Shown: piece after piece, positions 39,721 through 64,000 of the stretch
Numbering within the stretch: position 1 is the stretch's first letter
How the letters are laid out: every line of letters begins with the position of its first letter
NCBI GenBank assembly: GCA_009760855.2
Contig: WPIO01000005.1
Coordinates: 5,318,001-5,382,000 of the forward strand
Direction of reading: 5' to 3'
Source: Cristatella mucedo
Lineage: Eukaryota; Bryozoa; Phylactolaemata; Cristatellidae
DNA length: 64,000 nt
Translations under genes and position numbers: made by a program
Notes under the pieces: model-generated
Databases searched by the model: none
What the model was told of the DNA's origin: nothing
The model's input: the letters and a program-made list of their open reading frames with translations, nothing else

Positions 39721-42258
39721 AACTCTCGGCATATATCGTCAGGCTCTTACACGGTAGTGTCGTGAGCAGAATTGTTGAAAACCGCCGATACTGTTGTCTT
39801 CTGTGTCATAAGTAGCCAGTGGCCTGCTAGACTCAAGTTTTGTACACATCTGCCCAGTTGAGCTGGCTCAGTTCAAGGACTGTAGCTTTTTGCTCTGTGC
39901 CCCTCCAGTGTCGGCTGGTTATTGCATAGACCACCGGATGCTCAGAGTGGACCTCATTTTGCATTATATTTGCGTGGTGCCTGCTGCACCGAACTCGATG
40001 CTGGCATCATGAACTGGAACTGTTCGAAATGGGCTTTAAAAAACGTTACCACCATGTTGGCCGATGGGGGCCAGCTAAGACCAAGGAAGCTAGCAGACAG
40101 CCACAAAAACAGGCTGTGCCCTGAATGATGTCTTGATCGAGGTTCTGCCCGGCTGCTGACTTTGCACCTCGCTGAGGCCGACTTCCTGCTAGTTGGAGGG
40201 ATACACCTTTCGCCTCTTTGGCAGCCAGGTTAGGTTACGTTTTTTAGCTATTGGCTAATGTAATTGTGTAGTGATAATGGTTAGGTCATAGAGCTGTTTC
40301 TGCAAGCATGCCAATATATGGCGATAGCTTGCTGAAGATTCTAACGCCACCGTGGATTTTGGTGCTGCTCGGGTATCAGCTGGTGAGCCAGACCGGCGGT
40401 ATGGACATGGCCCCTGCACTTTTGGTTGATTAGTTTGTACTGCCTGTACCTTACTCCTTATGCCCTTGCTGTGGCTAGAGTAGGCATTCGATGCAGTGGC
40501 TAAGTGGAAAGCAGGGCAGCAGCATGGTGCCTTTGTTAGCTAATCGAATCCAGCTGTGTTTAGTTCTTCCAATCCATCCTGCCTACAACAGCATCACCTC
40601 TTGGGGAGCGATGACAGTGGCAGATCGATTCCCACTACCATAGCATTTGGCATATCGTGCAGATGTAGAAGATTTGAGCTCTTTATTTAATGTGTGTCGA
40701 GCCTTACCAGCCTATTTAGTGGCTGCAGTCGGCTCTGTGCACCGGTATCTTGCTAGAAGTAGGCAACATATTACCTGTCTCGTGATGTCTAGCGCTGAAG
40801 CTCTTTGGGCTACTGCAAATCCTGTCAAGCTCACTGGAGGCCTGTCCCTGTAACCCATTCATTCTTGGCAGACTTGGTATTTGCTGCCGTTTTTTGTTGA
40901 AAAAAATCCTTGCTGGAGAGAAAGATGGCACTGCTGCTGCTACTGTCCTAGTAGAAGCCTCGGGGGTTCTAGAAATATCGGCAGCCTGTATGAACTTACT
41001 GATATCGTTGAGCTGCTGTTAGACAGTTGGTCTTACCATATATTGCTCGTAGAGTATCCAGTTTGCAATGTAGAGCAGACGGCTGTCTAATTAGTGCGAT
41101 AGGTTTTGCTTGAACGCCATACAAGGTCTGACCATGTGGTATGAACTCGGCAGCAGGAGAAGGATATTGTTGCTGCAGCTCTGGTGGGGGGTGGGGGGTG
41201 ATCGTGTGATATATGGCAGCTGCAGTTTTCTAGTAGAGAACTCGATAGAGTCTGTAACTGCATGCAGTATATCCTTGCTGTGGAAATGTTTAAAGTATTT
41301 GTGGAGATTCAGGCACACTGGTGGTGTGAATGATGTCCATACCTGTCTGATGTCGTATCGCCTTTTGAGCATCAGCCCTATTCCAAATACTGTCGACCTT
41401 ACCTTACATAGTAGGTAAGGAGGCCATGTTGCACGATAGCCAGTGTCACTAGGATGAGGCAGGTTATGAACTGAGAAATTAGACAGAAATGTGTAGGAAG
41501 GAAGTTGGGATGCCAAATGAAGTAAGATGGAAGCCATAAGTCCGGAAGAGGAGTTGATGTGAAATGCAATTCCTGGAAAGCCATCCAACGACGAGGTACC
41601 CGAGAGATACCGAGTTAAATTAAATGCTCACCTGGCAATAGCTTGAGTCTGGGAATTCGCGTGCAAATATCTATTTGAAGAGACCTGTAATGCTGGCATG
41701 CTTAGTGGTGGGCTGGCATCTGGCTTAACAAAGCCTCATATTCGTCAGTGGCTTTTTTTTCACTGTCCTGCGATTGTGAGCTGATTTTCAGCATTTGTGA
41801 CACTGCATCCCTTGTCCGTGCAAACAGCCCTCTCACTAATTGCATTCATTCCCTCGCCCAGTAGCAGCCAGGCACTGAGGGGGCTGTCGGGCATGCACTA
41901 TTTGCATTAGCAAAGGTGTCTGCTGCTGATGATAGGTTTACCAGTTCACGAGCTTACTAGGTGTAACATTTGTCAATTTCTCTAGCCAGCATGGAGGCCT
42001 GGACACGTTATCTAGTGAGTGGCCATAGCTTTGACAGGTACCGTGGGGGTCACGTGGTAGTTCATGTGGTCAAACTTGTTAGTGGTCAGGACCCACAGGC
42101 CCTCAATTATTCTTGTCCTTGCCTAATCGGTGACCACTGAAGACCGAACCGGAGCTGCTTTGGGAGTGCCGAGACAGGCTAATCCAGGGCTGCTCATGAG
42201 CTTCAATGGCCATGCAGCTAGTGTCAAGCACCCAGTGGGCAGTGTGAGATCGGTGTCA
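39721..42258. other. Between CpG island and TMEM184 exon 1, probable 5' UTR intron
   Basis: No recognised coding exon or transposon. The 41091-41588 minus-strand frame matches nothing known to me. Confidence 0.5.
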
Positions 42259-42320
42259 GTAATAATAATAATAATAATAATAATACACTTGATAAAGCGC
42301 CCTTGTCAGTCTCTTTCATA
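42259..42320 (-). mobile_element. Short LINE tail remnant, minus strand
   Basis: (AAT)n followed by acacttgataaagcgccct, the reverse complement of the LINE end. It is cut after the first hairpin arm. Confidence 0.75.
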
Positions 42321-42705
42321 CACTGACAGGAGGGAGCAAACGAAACAGGAAAAGAAGGGCTGATACTTGTGTGTATGTGCTCGGAGCCGGGCCAGGGCGC
42401 AGCTTGCTGCCTGGCAGCTTATTCACACACTCTCGGTCTCTCTTTCATGCTTTCTCTCATGTTCATGATTTCTCTTGCTATCGCCTGTGGTTGCTGCACA
42501 CACGTGCGTGTGTGCACGCACACTCGTAGAGGAGCAAAGGCACAGCTAAGGAGAAGACAGTTTCAGTATGGGGGGGGGGTTCACCTATATTTTATCTGAG
42601 ATTAAGCCGGTGGTCACCTGGATCTTCTGGTTGACGAGCCTCTGGGTGGGTGACGGGCTAATCTCATGTATAAAGGATGTGCTGCTTGCACCTCTTGTTT
42701 TGCAG

Positions 42706-55186
<12,481 letters not shown>

Positions 55187-55299
55187 GGCGTGCTCTTCAT
55201 TTCGCCTATGTCTGCGGTGGTCGGTTATTTATTCGCTGGCTTGGCTGGACACTAGCGGGCGCGCCTATGATGTTTGTGCAATTGTAATGGGCTTATTTT

Positions 55300-55310
55300 T
55301 TATTATAAAA
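55300..55310. terminator. Overlapping poly(A) signals of the TMEM184/DMC1 convergent pair
   Basis: The AT-rich core TTTATTATAAA reads AATAAA on the minus strand (55305-55300), 169 bases past the DMC1 stop. On the plus strand it reads the variant TATAAA (55305-55310), 119 bases past the TMEM184 stop. A second minus-strand AATAAA is at 55233-55228. The two 3' UTRs therefore probably overlap. Confidence 0.5.
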
Positions 55311-55473
55311 CTATGCTCGTGGCTGCTATTACAAAAAGTGCCGATTGCTGGCAAAGCTTCAGTGCTTGTCAGTAGTAGCAGCAGCAGCAGCAGCAGCGTG
55401 CTCGAGCAGCGTGAGGCTCGGCCGCAGTCAGCTACTCGTTTCCGTCGGCTGCTCCTTTCCTCCTTCCTGTCGG

Positions 55474-58400
55474 TTACTCCTTCCCGTCGGCTATGCCGCC
55501 AGCGGTAATGGCGAACGTGGCCTCGTTCTCAGGCATATCCGGGCTGCAACGAAGAAGCAGCGGGGATCCCTTTGCATCTTGTGCCACGTGCGTGCTGGCT
55601 AGCTTACGCAGCAGCGCTCACTCGAGTCGCCTCCTCGGCTGCTCGCGCTCACCTGTCGTACACCTTGGCGATCCTCAGCTCGCCACGTCCCTTCCTCAGT
55701 GAAAGTCGCGTAGTCGAGGCGTGCGCCAGGATGTGCCCTCCGACTGGCTTCTTGGGATCGGCCTGGAATGTCATGGCCGCTCCCGGGTCGGCAGTCATTT
55801 GGTTTGTGATGAACACGGCAACGTTATACTCTGCGATGAGGACGAGGCGTCTTAGCGCTTGCTCACGTGCCCCTCCCCCTGGTTTGCTTTGGTTAGCGCG
55901 TGGCAGCTGAGTGTCGGGCGCTAGACGCTACCTTCGGATATTTTCTGCAAGCGCGACAGCATTTGACCGAGCTTTTGCTGCCGATCGGCTAGCTCTCCCC
56001 TTCCGGTGTAGTCAACACGGAAGAGAGCCATTATCGAATCTATGATCTGAAAAAGAGCATGATCTTGGCCAGTGTGTACACGCTTGCATGCTTTACTAAT
56101 CATGCACCACACCGCGTTGGCTGGGGGCCAGTGTATCGGCAACCCCACAAAGTAGCAGCAGCATAAAGTATTGGGCTGTTGGCCTGGAGAGGTGAGCGTG
56201 TGGCTTACGACCACTACTCGTGCGGCAGTAACTCTCTACCAGCACAATACCAGATGAGCGTCAAGCAAAACGATCCGCAATTTCTAAAGCCATGAGGACT
56301 GAGGTGTTTCGACGGGGAATTTTATATATAGCATCGCACGTTTCTGTGCTTAAGCAAGGCGTTGAAATCAGCAGCCATCAGTCTTCACCTCAGACTAGAA
56401 GTGAAAGCTATTCGATCGTGCATGTGCAAGCTCCTTCGGGAGATAGTTGCAACTAAATAACAGCAAAATGAGTGGAACTGCTTACCAGTAACTTGAACAC
56501 TCCAGGCTCCTCGTGGAACTTCGCTGCAACGTAGTCCAGCAGTTCATATTGATGCTCGCCTACAATAGGGACCATCACCAATTCTGCTAGCCATAAAAGA
56601 TTCTTGCTTGAGGAAGGAAAGTGGCTGCCTGGAGCATGTCTAAAATCTAGCCTGGTACTGAATTGCTATATTTCGTTAAATGCTGCCAAATGCTTACGCG
56701 TAGCAGCAGGGTCACAATTGTTGCGAATTGAATTCAACCAAGGTTGGTATTTAGTATGAAGTACCACTGCGATTTTTATATTATGTATCTCGTCCGGTCA
56801 GACGTAGAGACAACAAGTCTCTTTTGCTGTGGTACATTAAACAGAGCCTGAGTTGATTTCAAAGCTCTAATACTCTGCTTGGGGGTCTTACATTTGGCAG
56901 CGAGTGAATAAACCTAAGCACACTGCCAGGCCATACGTAAAGTACTTTTTGACAAATCCGTGTGTGGTGCTGATACAGTGGGCTAGCCAGTCGCATGATT
57001 GACCCATTGTACTACTATAGAGCAATATCGGCAGGCAGCTGAGGCAGGGTGCTCGACTCGTGCAAGGGCAGGCATATGTGTGCATGCGTGTGTCCGCTGC
57101 AACCAGAGCAGTGTCTGCTACTCCCATTCGTGGAAGCCAGAAGTAGGCTCTATCACCAGCCATGCACAACACGAGTTGAGTGATTGTTTGTTGATGCATC
57201 CCGCAGCTTGCAAGGCATGCATGCTTTATTCACTCACTTGTGTAAGCTCTAGCATAAAGCACGTTATCAAGAACGGCTTCTCTGTCCAAGTTAAAACGAT
57301 CGGCAATGTCTCGAAGTCGGTCAGGGCGGCTGTGATGACTTAAGAAACAATTAACCAGTTAATAAAATGTACATCTCTCAATTTACTTTGCTAAAGACCT
57401 AGCTTGGCACTTAGCAGTTTCATGACTAACATCACTGGTGCAGCAGCTATCTGCCAAAAAGGATACAATGTATTTTCGGTGTCAATAAAGATGACTTTGC
57501 CGCCTGTGTAACCATTCGCACCTGGCAACTGAACCGTGACTGAAACAGAAAGAGAGAGAGCACGTGAAGCTGTAAGCTGAACTGCTCACTTGGTATGCAC
57601 GTATGCTCTCTTTGTCTAAGAAGCCTCAAGCACCATGCTTACCACAGAGAGTATGTGACAGCTGCGTTTTGCCAGTCCTGAATTCGCCAAAGACCTCCGT
57701 AATCGCCATACTTTCGATGCCACCTCCAATGAGCTTGCTTAAAAGTAAAAATGGGTGGTATCAGCATAATTGTCATCTGATATGTAGCATGTTCATATGT
57801 TCAGGCATGTCTTACTCAAGTTCGACAGATCCAGTGGTTATGTGGAATACCATTTTTCTTTTGTCGGCATATTCCAGAGCCGTAACAAATCCAAGATCCT
57901 AAAAATGAGAAGAGAGCAATGATTATCTTATTAAATTTTCTTTTTTAAATTTTTTCTTAATTGCCTTAAATCTTCAAAACACAGGCACTAGGACACCTGT
58001 TAAGCTGCTCCATCCACATGCATGCCCTACTGAAACTTGGCAAGCTGCACTTGTGCATTTTGCATCTGTGAATTGTAAAGTCAGATACATACTTGCAGTC
58101 TGTTCATGCTCTAAGCAATAAGCTTGCCAAGGTAACTGCCTCAAACAAAAAATGTCGATATGTTCCTTCATATAAACTTGATTGCATGGCAACGTCGTAA
58201 AGCAAATTAAGACAAAGAAAGCACTAGTGCCAGCAGCCTGTGAGCAGCACGATTTTGACAAGTGGTTCAAATGCACCATTCAAACAGTTTGCTGCTGTTT
58301 GCGAATCCTAGTTTTCTTCTGTCAATTTTCAAATAACTGCTTGCCATTCATTAACAGGGTAATTAGTCATTCATTAACAGGTGTACTTACTCCACCTAGC

Positions 58401-60027
58401 TTCTGAGCAGCTTCTTTAATCTTCTCCATCTTGGCTTCTGATATGCCCTTGATTTGGCACAGCTTCCTTCTAGTGGTCATTTGTATGCCCTGCAAAATTA
58501 TGACAAAACCATTTACGCTTTCTTGCATAACTAGGTCACCAGCTTGATCACTACTAAGAACCGTGCATGGTACCGTTTAAATCGAATCTTTCTAATGTTA
58601 GATTAACAAGTGCACGTATCATTGTAGTGTTCATAAGCATTTACGAGCAGCGATTAATGACCCAGTCTTCTTCTGCCTGTGGCTCCCCTACGAAGGGACT
58701 CTTTAAACCTGCTGCATAAGCTGCAGTAGCCTTGAGAATGAAGTGTGCATGCCTTGCAAGCTGTGGGATGCTGGCAATGATGGTGCCTTGCATTTTGTGC
58801 ACATGCAGCACATACAAGCCGAGAGCCAATGCAGGCCTCAAAAGTCACTCCATAAAAGGTATAGTTGGTAATAGAGATTACTTCTGGCTTCCACGCATCG
58901 CAGCACTCCAAAGCACATAAACCCCTAAAGCCAGAAGGCCACGTGAAGAGTAATAAATTGTTATTGTCCACCGGTGTTACATATGAAAAGACCAGTAAAC
59001 TGTTATTTCACTTACCTTGATCGTGCATATTCCAGCTTGCTTGAGCTTCTTAATGTCAGCAGCATTCTAAAACATGAAGACAAACAAGATTAGCTGTACA
59101 GTTTTGCAACAGCTGCAAGCGCCTGGCTGCACAGGCCGGTAGACCAGCAAACAGTGAGTTGCAGAAGTCGAGACATGAACAATCCATATTGTGGGAAAGC
59201 ATGTAGGAATCCATTTAACCGTCATTGGGTCAGAAGCTGATCTCGTACTCGATGCTAGAAACTTTAGCATGGAGGCTTTGATAAAGCTTGGATGAGAAAT
59301 GCTCTTTCAGGTGGAGTGACACGTTTGATTGTAGCTGTAACTTACGATGCCGCTGTTCTGGAGCAGATCAACATCTTGAAAAAAGGATTCCTAAAAGTGA
59401 AAATGCTCTTGTTATAATAATTATTGATCTCGCAGTTCATACGTAAATTCGAGAATGCTTAAAGAACCAGCAGATATGCAAGCAAGAAATGCAATCCAAT
59501 GACATAGCAACCTGTTACGCCCTAACAAAATAGCTTGCTAAAGAGCAACTGCTTTCAGCAACATTGTTACATTTAAGAAAAAGGACTCAGCTTAATCACT
59601 CAGTCAGTTATGAAAATATTTTTAGAATATAAATACCACAACAGATTTGTAGCTGAGTATTTAGTGCAAATAAAGAAAAGCCATAGTTTCGTCACGCTTG
59701 TACTACTACTGTGTGGAATCAGATGTGTATCCTGCTTCTTAGCCGTGATCTCAAAGATTAGCGTGAACTAGAATCGCTATCTCAAAGATTAGCGTGAACT
59801 AGAATCGCTAGGAGTATATTTGACCATTAATTTCGCAGGAAATCTCGAACGTTTGCATAAGCCATCCAGCTTAATAACCAAATTGCTAGCGCCGCCAGGC
59901 AGTGCGGCAGCCGCTGCGCCTATTCTAATAATCGGAAACAGAACTAGCCAACTGCAGTGAAATCGCTTACCTCATCTGCCAACTCCTCGTGCGTTACCTC
60001 CTCGTCTAAAGTTTGCTCGGCTTGCAT
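55474..60027 (-). CDS. DMC1: DMC1 meiotic recombinase, complete, twelve exons
   Basis: Exons in transcription order: 60027-59971, 59390-59346, 59066-59016, 58489-58391, 57898-57816, 57737-57643, 57539-57467, 57329-57238, 56559-56486, 56046-55932, 55830-55653, 55543-55474. All junctions are GT-AG and in phase. The total is 1,032 nt, 343 aa; human DMC1 has 340. Features are an N-terminal helix-hairpin-helix domain (~35-80), an FxxA polymerisation motif (FVTA, 88-91), Walker A GEFRTGKT at 129-136, Walker B LLIID at 222-226 and the L2 loop from NQMTADPG near 271. The blocks [26 protein letters not shown] and a terminal [18 protein letters not shown] are DMC1-specific; RAD51 differs at each. DMC1 forms filaments on resected meiotic single-stranded DNA and catalyses homologous strand exchange. 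A possible acceptor at 60044-60046 would place a 5' UTR intron just upstream of the ATG. Downstream it converges on TMEM184. Confidence 0.97.
57129..57230. repeat. Inverted repeat arm 1 (DMC1 intron 8)
   Basis: Pairs with 58736-58898: the blocks cgtggaagccagaagta and gcatcccgcagcttgcaagg recur there as reverse complements, with a length difference between the blocks. The arm ends seven bases from the exon 8 donor. Confidence 0.75.
58736..58898. repeat. Inverted repeat arm 2 (DMC1 intron 3)
   Basis: Mate of 57129-57230. The strongest block, tgcatgccttgcaagctgtg plus ggatgc, differs from its partner by one base. Confidence 0.75.
59085..59185 (-). mobile_element. LINE coding fragment inside DMC1 intron 2
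   Basis: About 95 bp matching the LINE C-terminal coding region in reverse (gttttgcaac-agctg, ggccggtagaccagc, gagttgcagaagtcgaga). It has no tail and lies entirely between DMC1 exons 2 and 3. Confidence 0.8.
59748..59809. repeat. Exact 31-bp tandem duplication in DMC1 intron 1
   Basis: The unit starting atctcaaagattagcgtgaa occupies 59748-59778 and 59779-59809 with no difference. Confidence 0.95.
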
Positions 60028-61099
60028 TGCTATTAGTGTGAATCTGCAAAACAAAACAAGTTCTGCACACCAGCCGTCTGCTTGCAGGTGGGCGTGTCAG
60101 GGTCGGGTTGTGACCCATGGATATCCAGTATGCATGCGCTTTGGAACCAGACCTCCTACCCAGTCGTGGGCAGGAATACATTTTAACTACTCTAGGATAT
60201 GGTAACAGTAGCTAGAAAATTGATTCCGGCATCAGGACAGCGTCGCGACAAAGGCGGCAGCAGAGAAAGGCTGCTCTGGTAAGCCAGCTCATCGACCCTT
60301 CGTCTGTCGTAATCGACAAGCGGAGTAAAGTATTGTGTTGAGAGTGCCTATTTTTCAACTCCTCGTGTAAGCGAAGCTACTTCGATCCTCCGACCTAAGC
60401 TCCACGCTGGCTCAAGCTCAAATTCTCAGCTACAATCTAGGGAGCTACGTTTTGTCGCGAGTAGAACGCTGAGAGAGGAGACACGACCGTTCGTTACCTG
60501 GAGATAAGACCGTTCGTTACCTCTGCAGATCGCGAATGCCGCTTTCACAACGACTGGTGAATGGGATAGGATTATTAAATAGTTCTTTATGACGATTATG
60601 ACGTAGTTCTTTATGACGATCTTGGCTGCGTCACTGACAGTTCGGTTAACGTCAGCTGTGCATAAATTACCTGGATTTTTGTGGCCATTCTCAATTGAAG
60701 TCGCTGCTCTTAAATGACCACTTATGATATCAGGAAAACGTATCGTTTTCACGCTTCCTGGTAAACTGGTGTCAATTTACTTTTAAAATGTGGTCGAATG
60801 GTCCCTTCTCTGGGGCTGGGTCGTAATTGCAGTCCTTGACTTCTTCTTAAGTTGTGGTCGCTGACACTTTTGTTGGATGCTGAACAGATCGCGAACAATC
60901 AAACTGTCCGTCGGCACCTTGGCATCATTTGATCAAACTAGATTTAATATAGCGTGTATTCTGGACTCGAATCATTGATAGGAATCCTCTGAGCACACCT
61001 CTTCCATCGCATTAATCGTAGATGCGTTTCTTGGAAGGCCGACGAAGCTCTCTGCTACGCTTCAGACTCATAATTTCTGTACCTATCTGCCTGTCGACT
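60028..61099. promoter_or_regulatory. DMC1 upstream region
   Basis: Sequence 5' of DMC1, mildly CpG-rich at 60220-60540, free of recognised transposons, with the two short direct-repeat pairs. It probably contains the DMC1 promoter; the start site cannot be placed. Confidence 0.4.
60485..60622. repeat. Two short direct-repeat pairs upstream of DMC1
   Basis: gaccgttcgttacct occurs at 60485 and 60508. tagttctttatgacgat occurs at 60580 and 60604. The periods are 23 and 24 bp. Confidence 0.9.
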
Positions 61100-61600
61100 C
61101 TTTGATGGGTAGGCTGGAGCAAGAGAATGAAGGGACCTGGTGGTGAGCTAAAAAACCTTGAATTCGGCACCGTGCTTGATGAAGAGCGAGAGCAAGTCGA
61201 CGATGAAGTTATGTAATGCGGCAGCTTCGACATTCATGACAGACAAGCCTAGCCGCATACTTGTACCTCAACTGAGAGCACTATATTGAAAGGGCCATGA
61301 GTAGTAAAGGGGTATCTGGGACTAATAAGCTACCAAATTCAAGACGGAATATCTCTAGTGCATAAATCAGTTTGGCTGTGGTATCGTTGTCTATGCAGAC
61401 CTAAAGTTTTGAATGGGTGAGCATCTGAAAGTAGGTAGATTTGAATGGAGAGTTGGTGTGGATGTCTAGTAAAAGATCACTTCGGAACATGAAAAACAAA
61501 TTCCGTGCAGATGCTACAGGAGATATGCTGGCGTAGCTCATTTTAAGGATTATGTTCCCAGTCCATCAAAGTGTGAATGTCAGCAATACATGTTACCTTG
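61100..61600 (-). mobile_element. Degenerate LINE fragment, minus strand
   Basis: Reverse complement of the LINE C-terminal coding region (taggctggagc, agacaagcctagc, caggagatatgctgg blocks). It has many substitutions and lacks a tail. It lies head-to-head with the plus-strand LINE at 61693. Confidence 0.75.
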
Positions 61601-61692
61601 ATGGCTTTGTGGAGCTTCAAAAAACGGGCCACACTAACTGTATAGGACACGCATGTGTGCGCATGCCTTTCGCGAGGGTGATTATACTAATT

Positions 61693-63955
61693 CATTTTCA
61701 TTCTTTGTCAACAAGATAAGACAGGATCAGAGAGTCCATCCCTAAGGTGCATCCTCACTGGGCTCCTGTCCCTCAATAACGACGACCAAGACTCCTATCT
61801 CTCAATTTCCTACAGCAACTCAATGTCTGTATTCAGGGTGGCCACGAGTGATCTGAAATTCATCTCTGAGTCAAGGAAGACTACAAGCCCTGTAGACCCT
61901 ATTCCGACTTAGCTACTGCTACGATGCATAGATCTGCTGCTGCCATGCATAGCTAACATAATAAATGTATTCTCGGCCTCAGGTCTTGTCTCTGCACCTT
62001 CTAAAAAGACTGTTATTAGGTCACTAATTCTGAAAGCAACACTCAACAGCTTGAGGAACTTCCTCCCAGTCACCCTACTGCCGTTCCTATCTAAGACACT
62101 GGACCAAGTTAAGGCAGACCAAATGACTTCGTATATTTAAACTTCAAACCTAGCAAGTAAGTTCCAGTCTGGTTTTAGAGCTAATCACTCCACAGAGTCA
62201 GCATTGCTTAGGGTGTATGACTTTCTCAGAAATGCAGACTCAGATGAAGTCTCTCCGTTTGTTTTACTTGATCTTTCGGAAGTATTTGATACTATTTATC
62301 ATCATCAAGTCTTTCTCGAGCGCCTGGCATCTCACCTGGGCGTTATTGGCACTGCACTGCAAAGGTTTAGGTCCTGTCTCAGTGGGAGACTCCAGAACAT
62401 TGATGTGAATGGAAAAATCGTTTAATTAAAAAATATTTTAGGTCGCTTCATTCTTTGGCTCCAGCCTACCTATCAAATCTACTCCCCCACCAGACTTAAG
62501 CATCGTACCATCCGCTTTTCGGGATCTAATTGTTTACCTATACCTCGTACAAACCTCAAATCCTTTGCAGACCGTACCTTTAGTTCGTATGCTCCCAAAG
62601 CCTGGAACTCACTCCCGACTTGCGTCACGACATCCCCTGACTTGACCACATTTAGAAAGAAGCTAAACGTGTCTCTTTATCATATCAGTTAGTGAGTCCA
62701 TGTGATTCGACTTGTATGTGCTTATGCATGCTGACACTGTGCATGCTGCGACAAACCATAGTTGCTAGCTGACCTTGTACATGTCACCTCTATGTTATGC
62801 TTGTTGTCATTTGTGCATGGTACCCCTAACCATTCGATCGTGCTTCCGTTGCAGCAAATGTAAAGTGCATATATAGAGATTGAGTTCTCTGAGCACTATA
62901 TCAAATATATTATTAGTATTAGTGTCATCATTATTGTTGTAATTATAAGATCATCAAAGGAATCACTGAAGTATGGGGTACCTCGGGGTTCTTTTCACAG
63001 TTGATACTCTCCCTCTTGCCGATGTGATCGCCAAGCACAATCTAGGCTTTCACTTCTATGCAGATGACACACAGCTGTGCGGGTGTTTTGATTCCTTCGA
63101 GCCCTTCAGCACGTAAAACTTAACTCCATTACCGAAGGAATTGCTGACATTTGCACTTGAAAGGTAGTAAACTCTCAAACTGAATGCGGATAAAACCAAC
63201 TTACTGGCTCTGGGCAAACCAAGTGTCACTCAGAAATTAGGAAGCTTAATGCTCAAAATCGAACCAGCCAGGTTTTGTACGAAATCTAGATTTGCTGTTC
63301 CAAAGTGACCTCTCACTAGACAACCACATTAATTCCGAAGTCAAGTCAGCGTAATTTCAGTTAAGTTATATTGCAAACATTCGGGCCTGCTTAGACAGGG
63401 ATCATACATTCAAATTAGTTCATACATTTGTGGTATCACCTCTCCGCTTCTGTAACTACTGCTTGCTGTTTTAACGGCCTTTGTAATCAAGCACTTAGTC
63501 AGCACAAAACTTTGCAGCTATGCTTGTCTGTCATGATCTTCGCAGTTGCCACATCACACCACTTCAATCCGACCTGTACTGGTTCCCTACCAAGCAGGGT
63601 ATCAACTTCGAGGTTCTGTCACAGCCTTTTAAGTCCCTTTATTCTCTGGCTCTTGCCTACCTATCAGAAATACTTCCCTACCAGGCCAGTCATCGTACCA
63701 CATGCTATTCCAACTCAAATTTTTTCAGTATACCTCAGGCGAGCCCCAAGTCCTCTGGAGACTGTGCGTTTAGTTCATAAGCTCCCAAAAACCTGGAGCT
63801 CACTCCCGACTGACATCACGACACCCCTGACTTGACATTAAAAAAAGAAGCTAAAAAGGCATATTTTTCTTGGATCATTTGGTGGGTCCTTTGTTTATGC
63901 AGGCTTACACTGTGCATATTACTACTAACCATATTTACATGTTGACAATGTGAAT
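61693..63955 (+). mobile_element. Decayed LINE, split by a nested LINE insertion
   Basis: The left part, 61693-62425, covers the pre-RT region and RT through SAAF-like DLSEVFDTI and the DVNGK block. The right part, 62945-63955, resumes at the same point (AAGATCATC...GTATGGGGTACCTCGG) and continues through FHFYADDTQL and the C-terminal region. Many stops and frameshifts are present. The right end is abutted by a SINE-A head at 63957. Confidence 0.85.
62430..62940 (+). mobile_element. Nested 5'-truncated LINE copy
   Basis: Starts at the conserved TTTTAGGTCGCTTCATTCT block (C-terminal coding region) and ends with the LINE hairpin tail and an ATT-rich tract at about 62905-62940. It interrupts the outer LINE between two contiguous codons of the DVNG-x-RS region. 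Confidence 0.85.
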
Positions 63956-63956
63956 G

Positions 63957-64000
63957 CTGGTTTGGTCTAGCGGTTAAGGTGCTCGCCCTGACCAAGGTCC
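63957..64000 (+). mobile_element. SINE-A head, cut by window end
   Basis: ggtttggtctagcggttaag is a clean tRNA-type A box, followed by gtgctcgccctgaccaagg. It is inserted at the end of the outer LINE. Confidence 0.75.

Noticed and set aside
42568-42705. In-frame upstream extension of TMEM184 exon 1
   Set aside because: A pyrimidine-rich acceptor lies exactly before the ATG at 42706, and the G9 run just after the upstream ATG is unlike coding sequence. Kept only as an alternative start.

Overview
This is a low-density, intron-rich animal genome segment. Metazoan origin follows from a class I Rab11-FIP C2 protein, ARF6, a TMEM184-family 7-TM protein and meiotic DMC1, all split by GT-AG introns. 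Long CA/GA microsatellites and many L2/CR1-like LINE copies point to an invertebrate or other non-model metazoan. I cannot fix the phylum.

Four protein-coding genes were assembled exon by exon from splice sites with matching phases. (1) A Rab11-FIP-like gene on the minus strand (10281 down to 1) runs off the left edge; four exons encode most of a C2 domain. (2) ARF6 on the plus strand (11100-29119) has four coding exons and a complete 175-aa product. Genes 1 and 2 are head-to-head with 818 bp between start codons, across a CpG-rich probable bidirectional promoter. (3) TMEM184 on the plus strand (42706-55186) has seven coding exons and a 455-aa product, including one GC-AG intron and a decayed duplicate of exon 6. 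(4) DMC1 on the minus strand (60027-55474) has twelve exons and a complete 343-aa product. Genes 3 and 4 are tail-to-tail, 287 bp apart, and probably overlap in their 3' UTRs.

Nearly everything else is transposon debris. An L2/CR1-like LINE (best copy 15105-17990) ends in a conserved hairpin followed by (TTA)n. At least seventeen pieces in both orientations carry that tail. A tRNA-headed SINE (SINE-A, nine copies) carries the same hairpin tail, which suggests it is mobilised by this LINE. A second tRNA-headed SINE (SINE-B, seven copies) has a different tail and a palindrome between its A and B boxes. Also present are a second LINE family, a 186-bp hAT-type MITE with an 8-bp target duplication, a ~370-bp foldback element, two Tc1/mariner relics and several short tandem duplications.

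Functionally, ARF6 and Rab11-FIP both act in endosomal recycling, so their shared promoter region may allow coordinate expression. TMEM184 is a membrane protein and DMC1 is the meiotic strand-exchange recombinase. No prokaryotic features, CRISPR array, rRNA or intact tRNA gene was seen.
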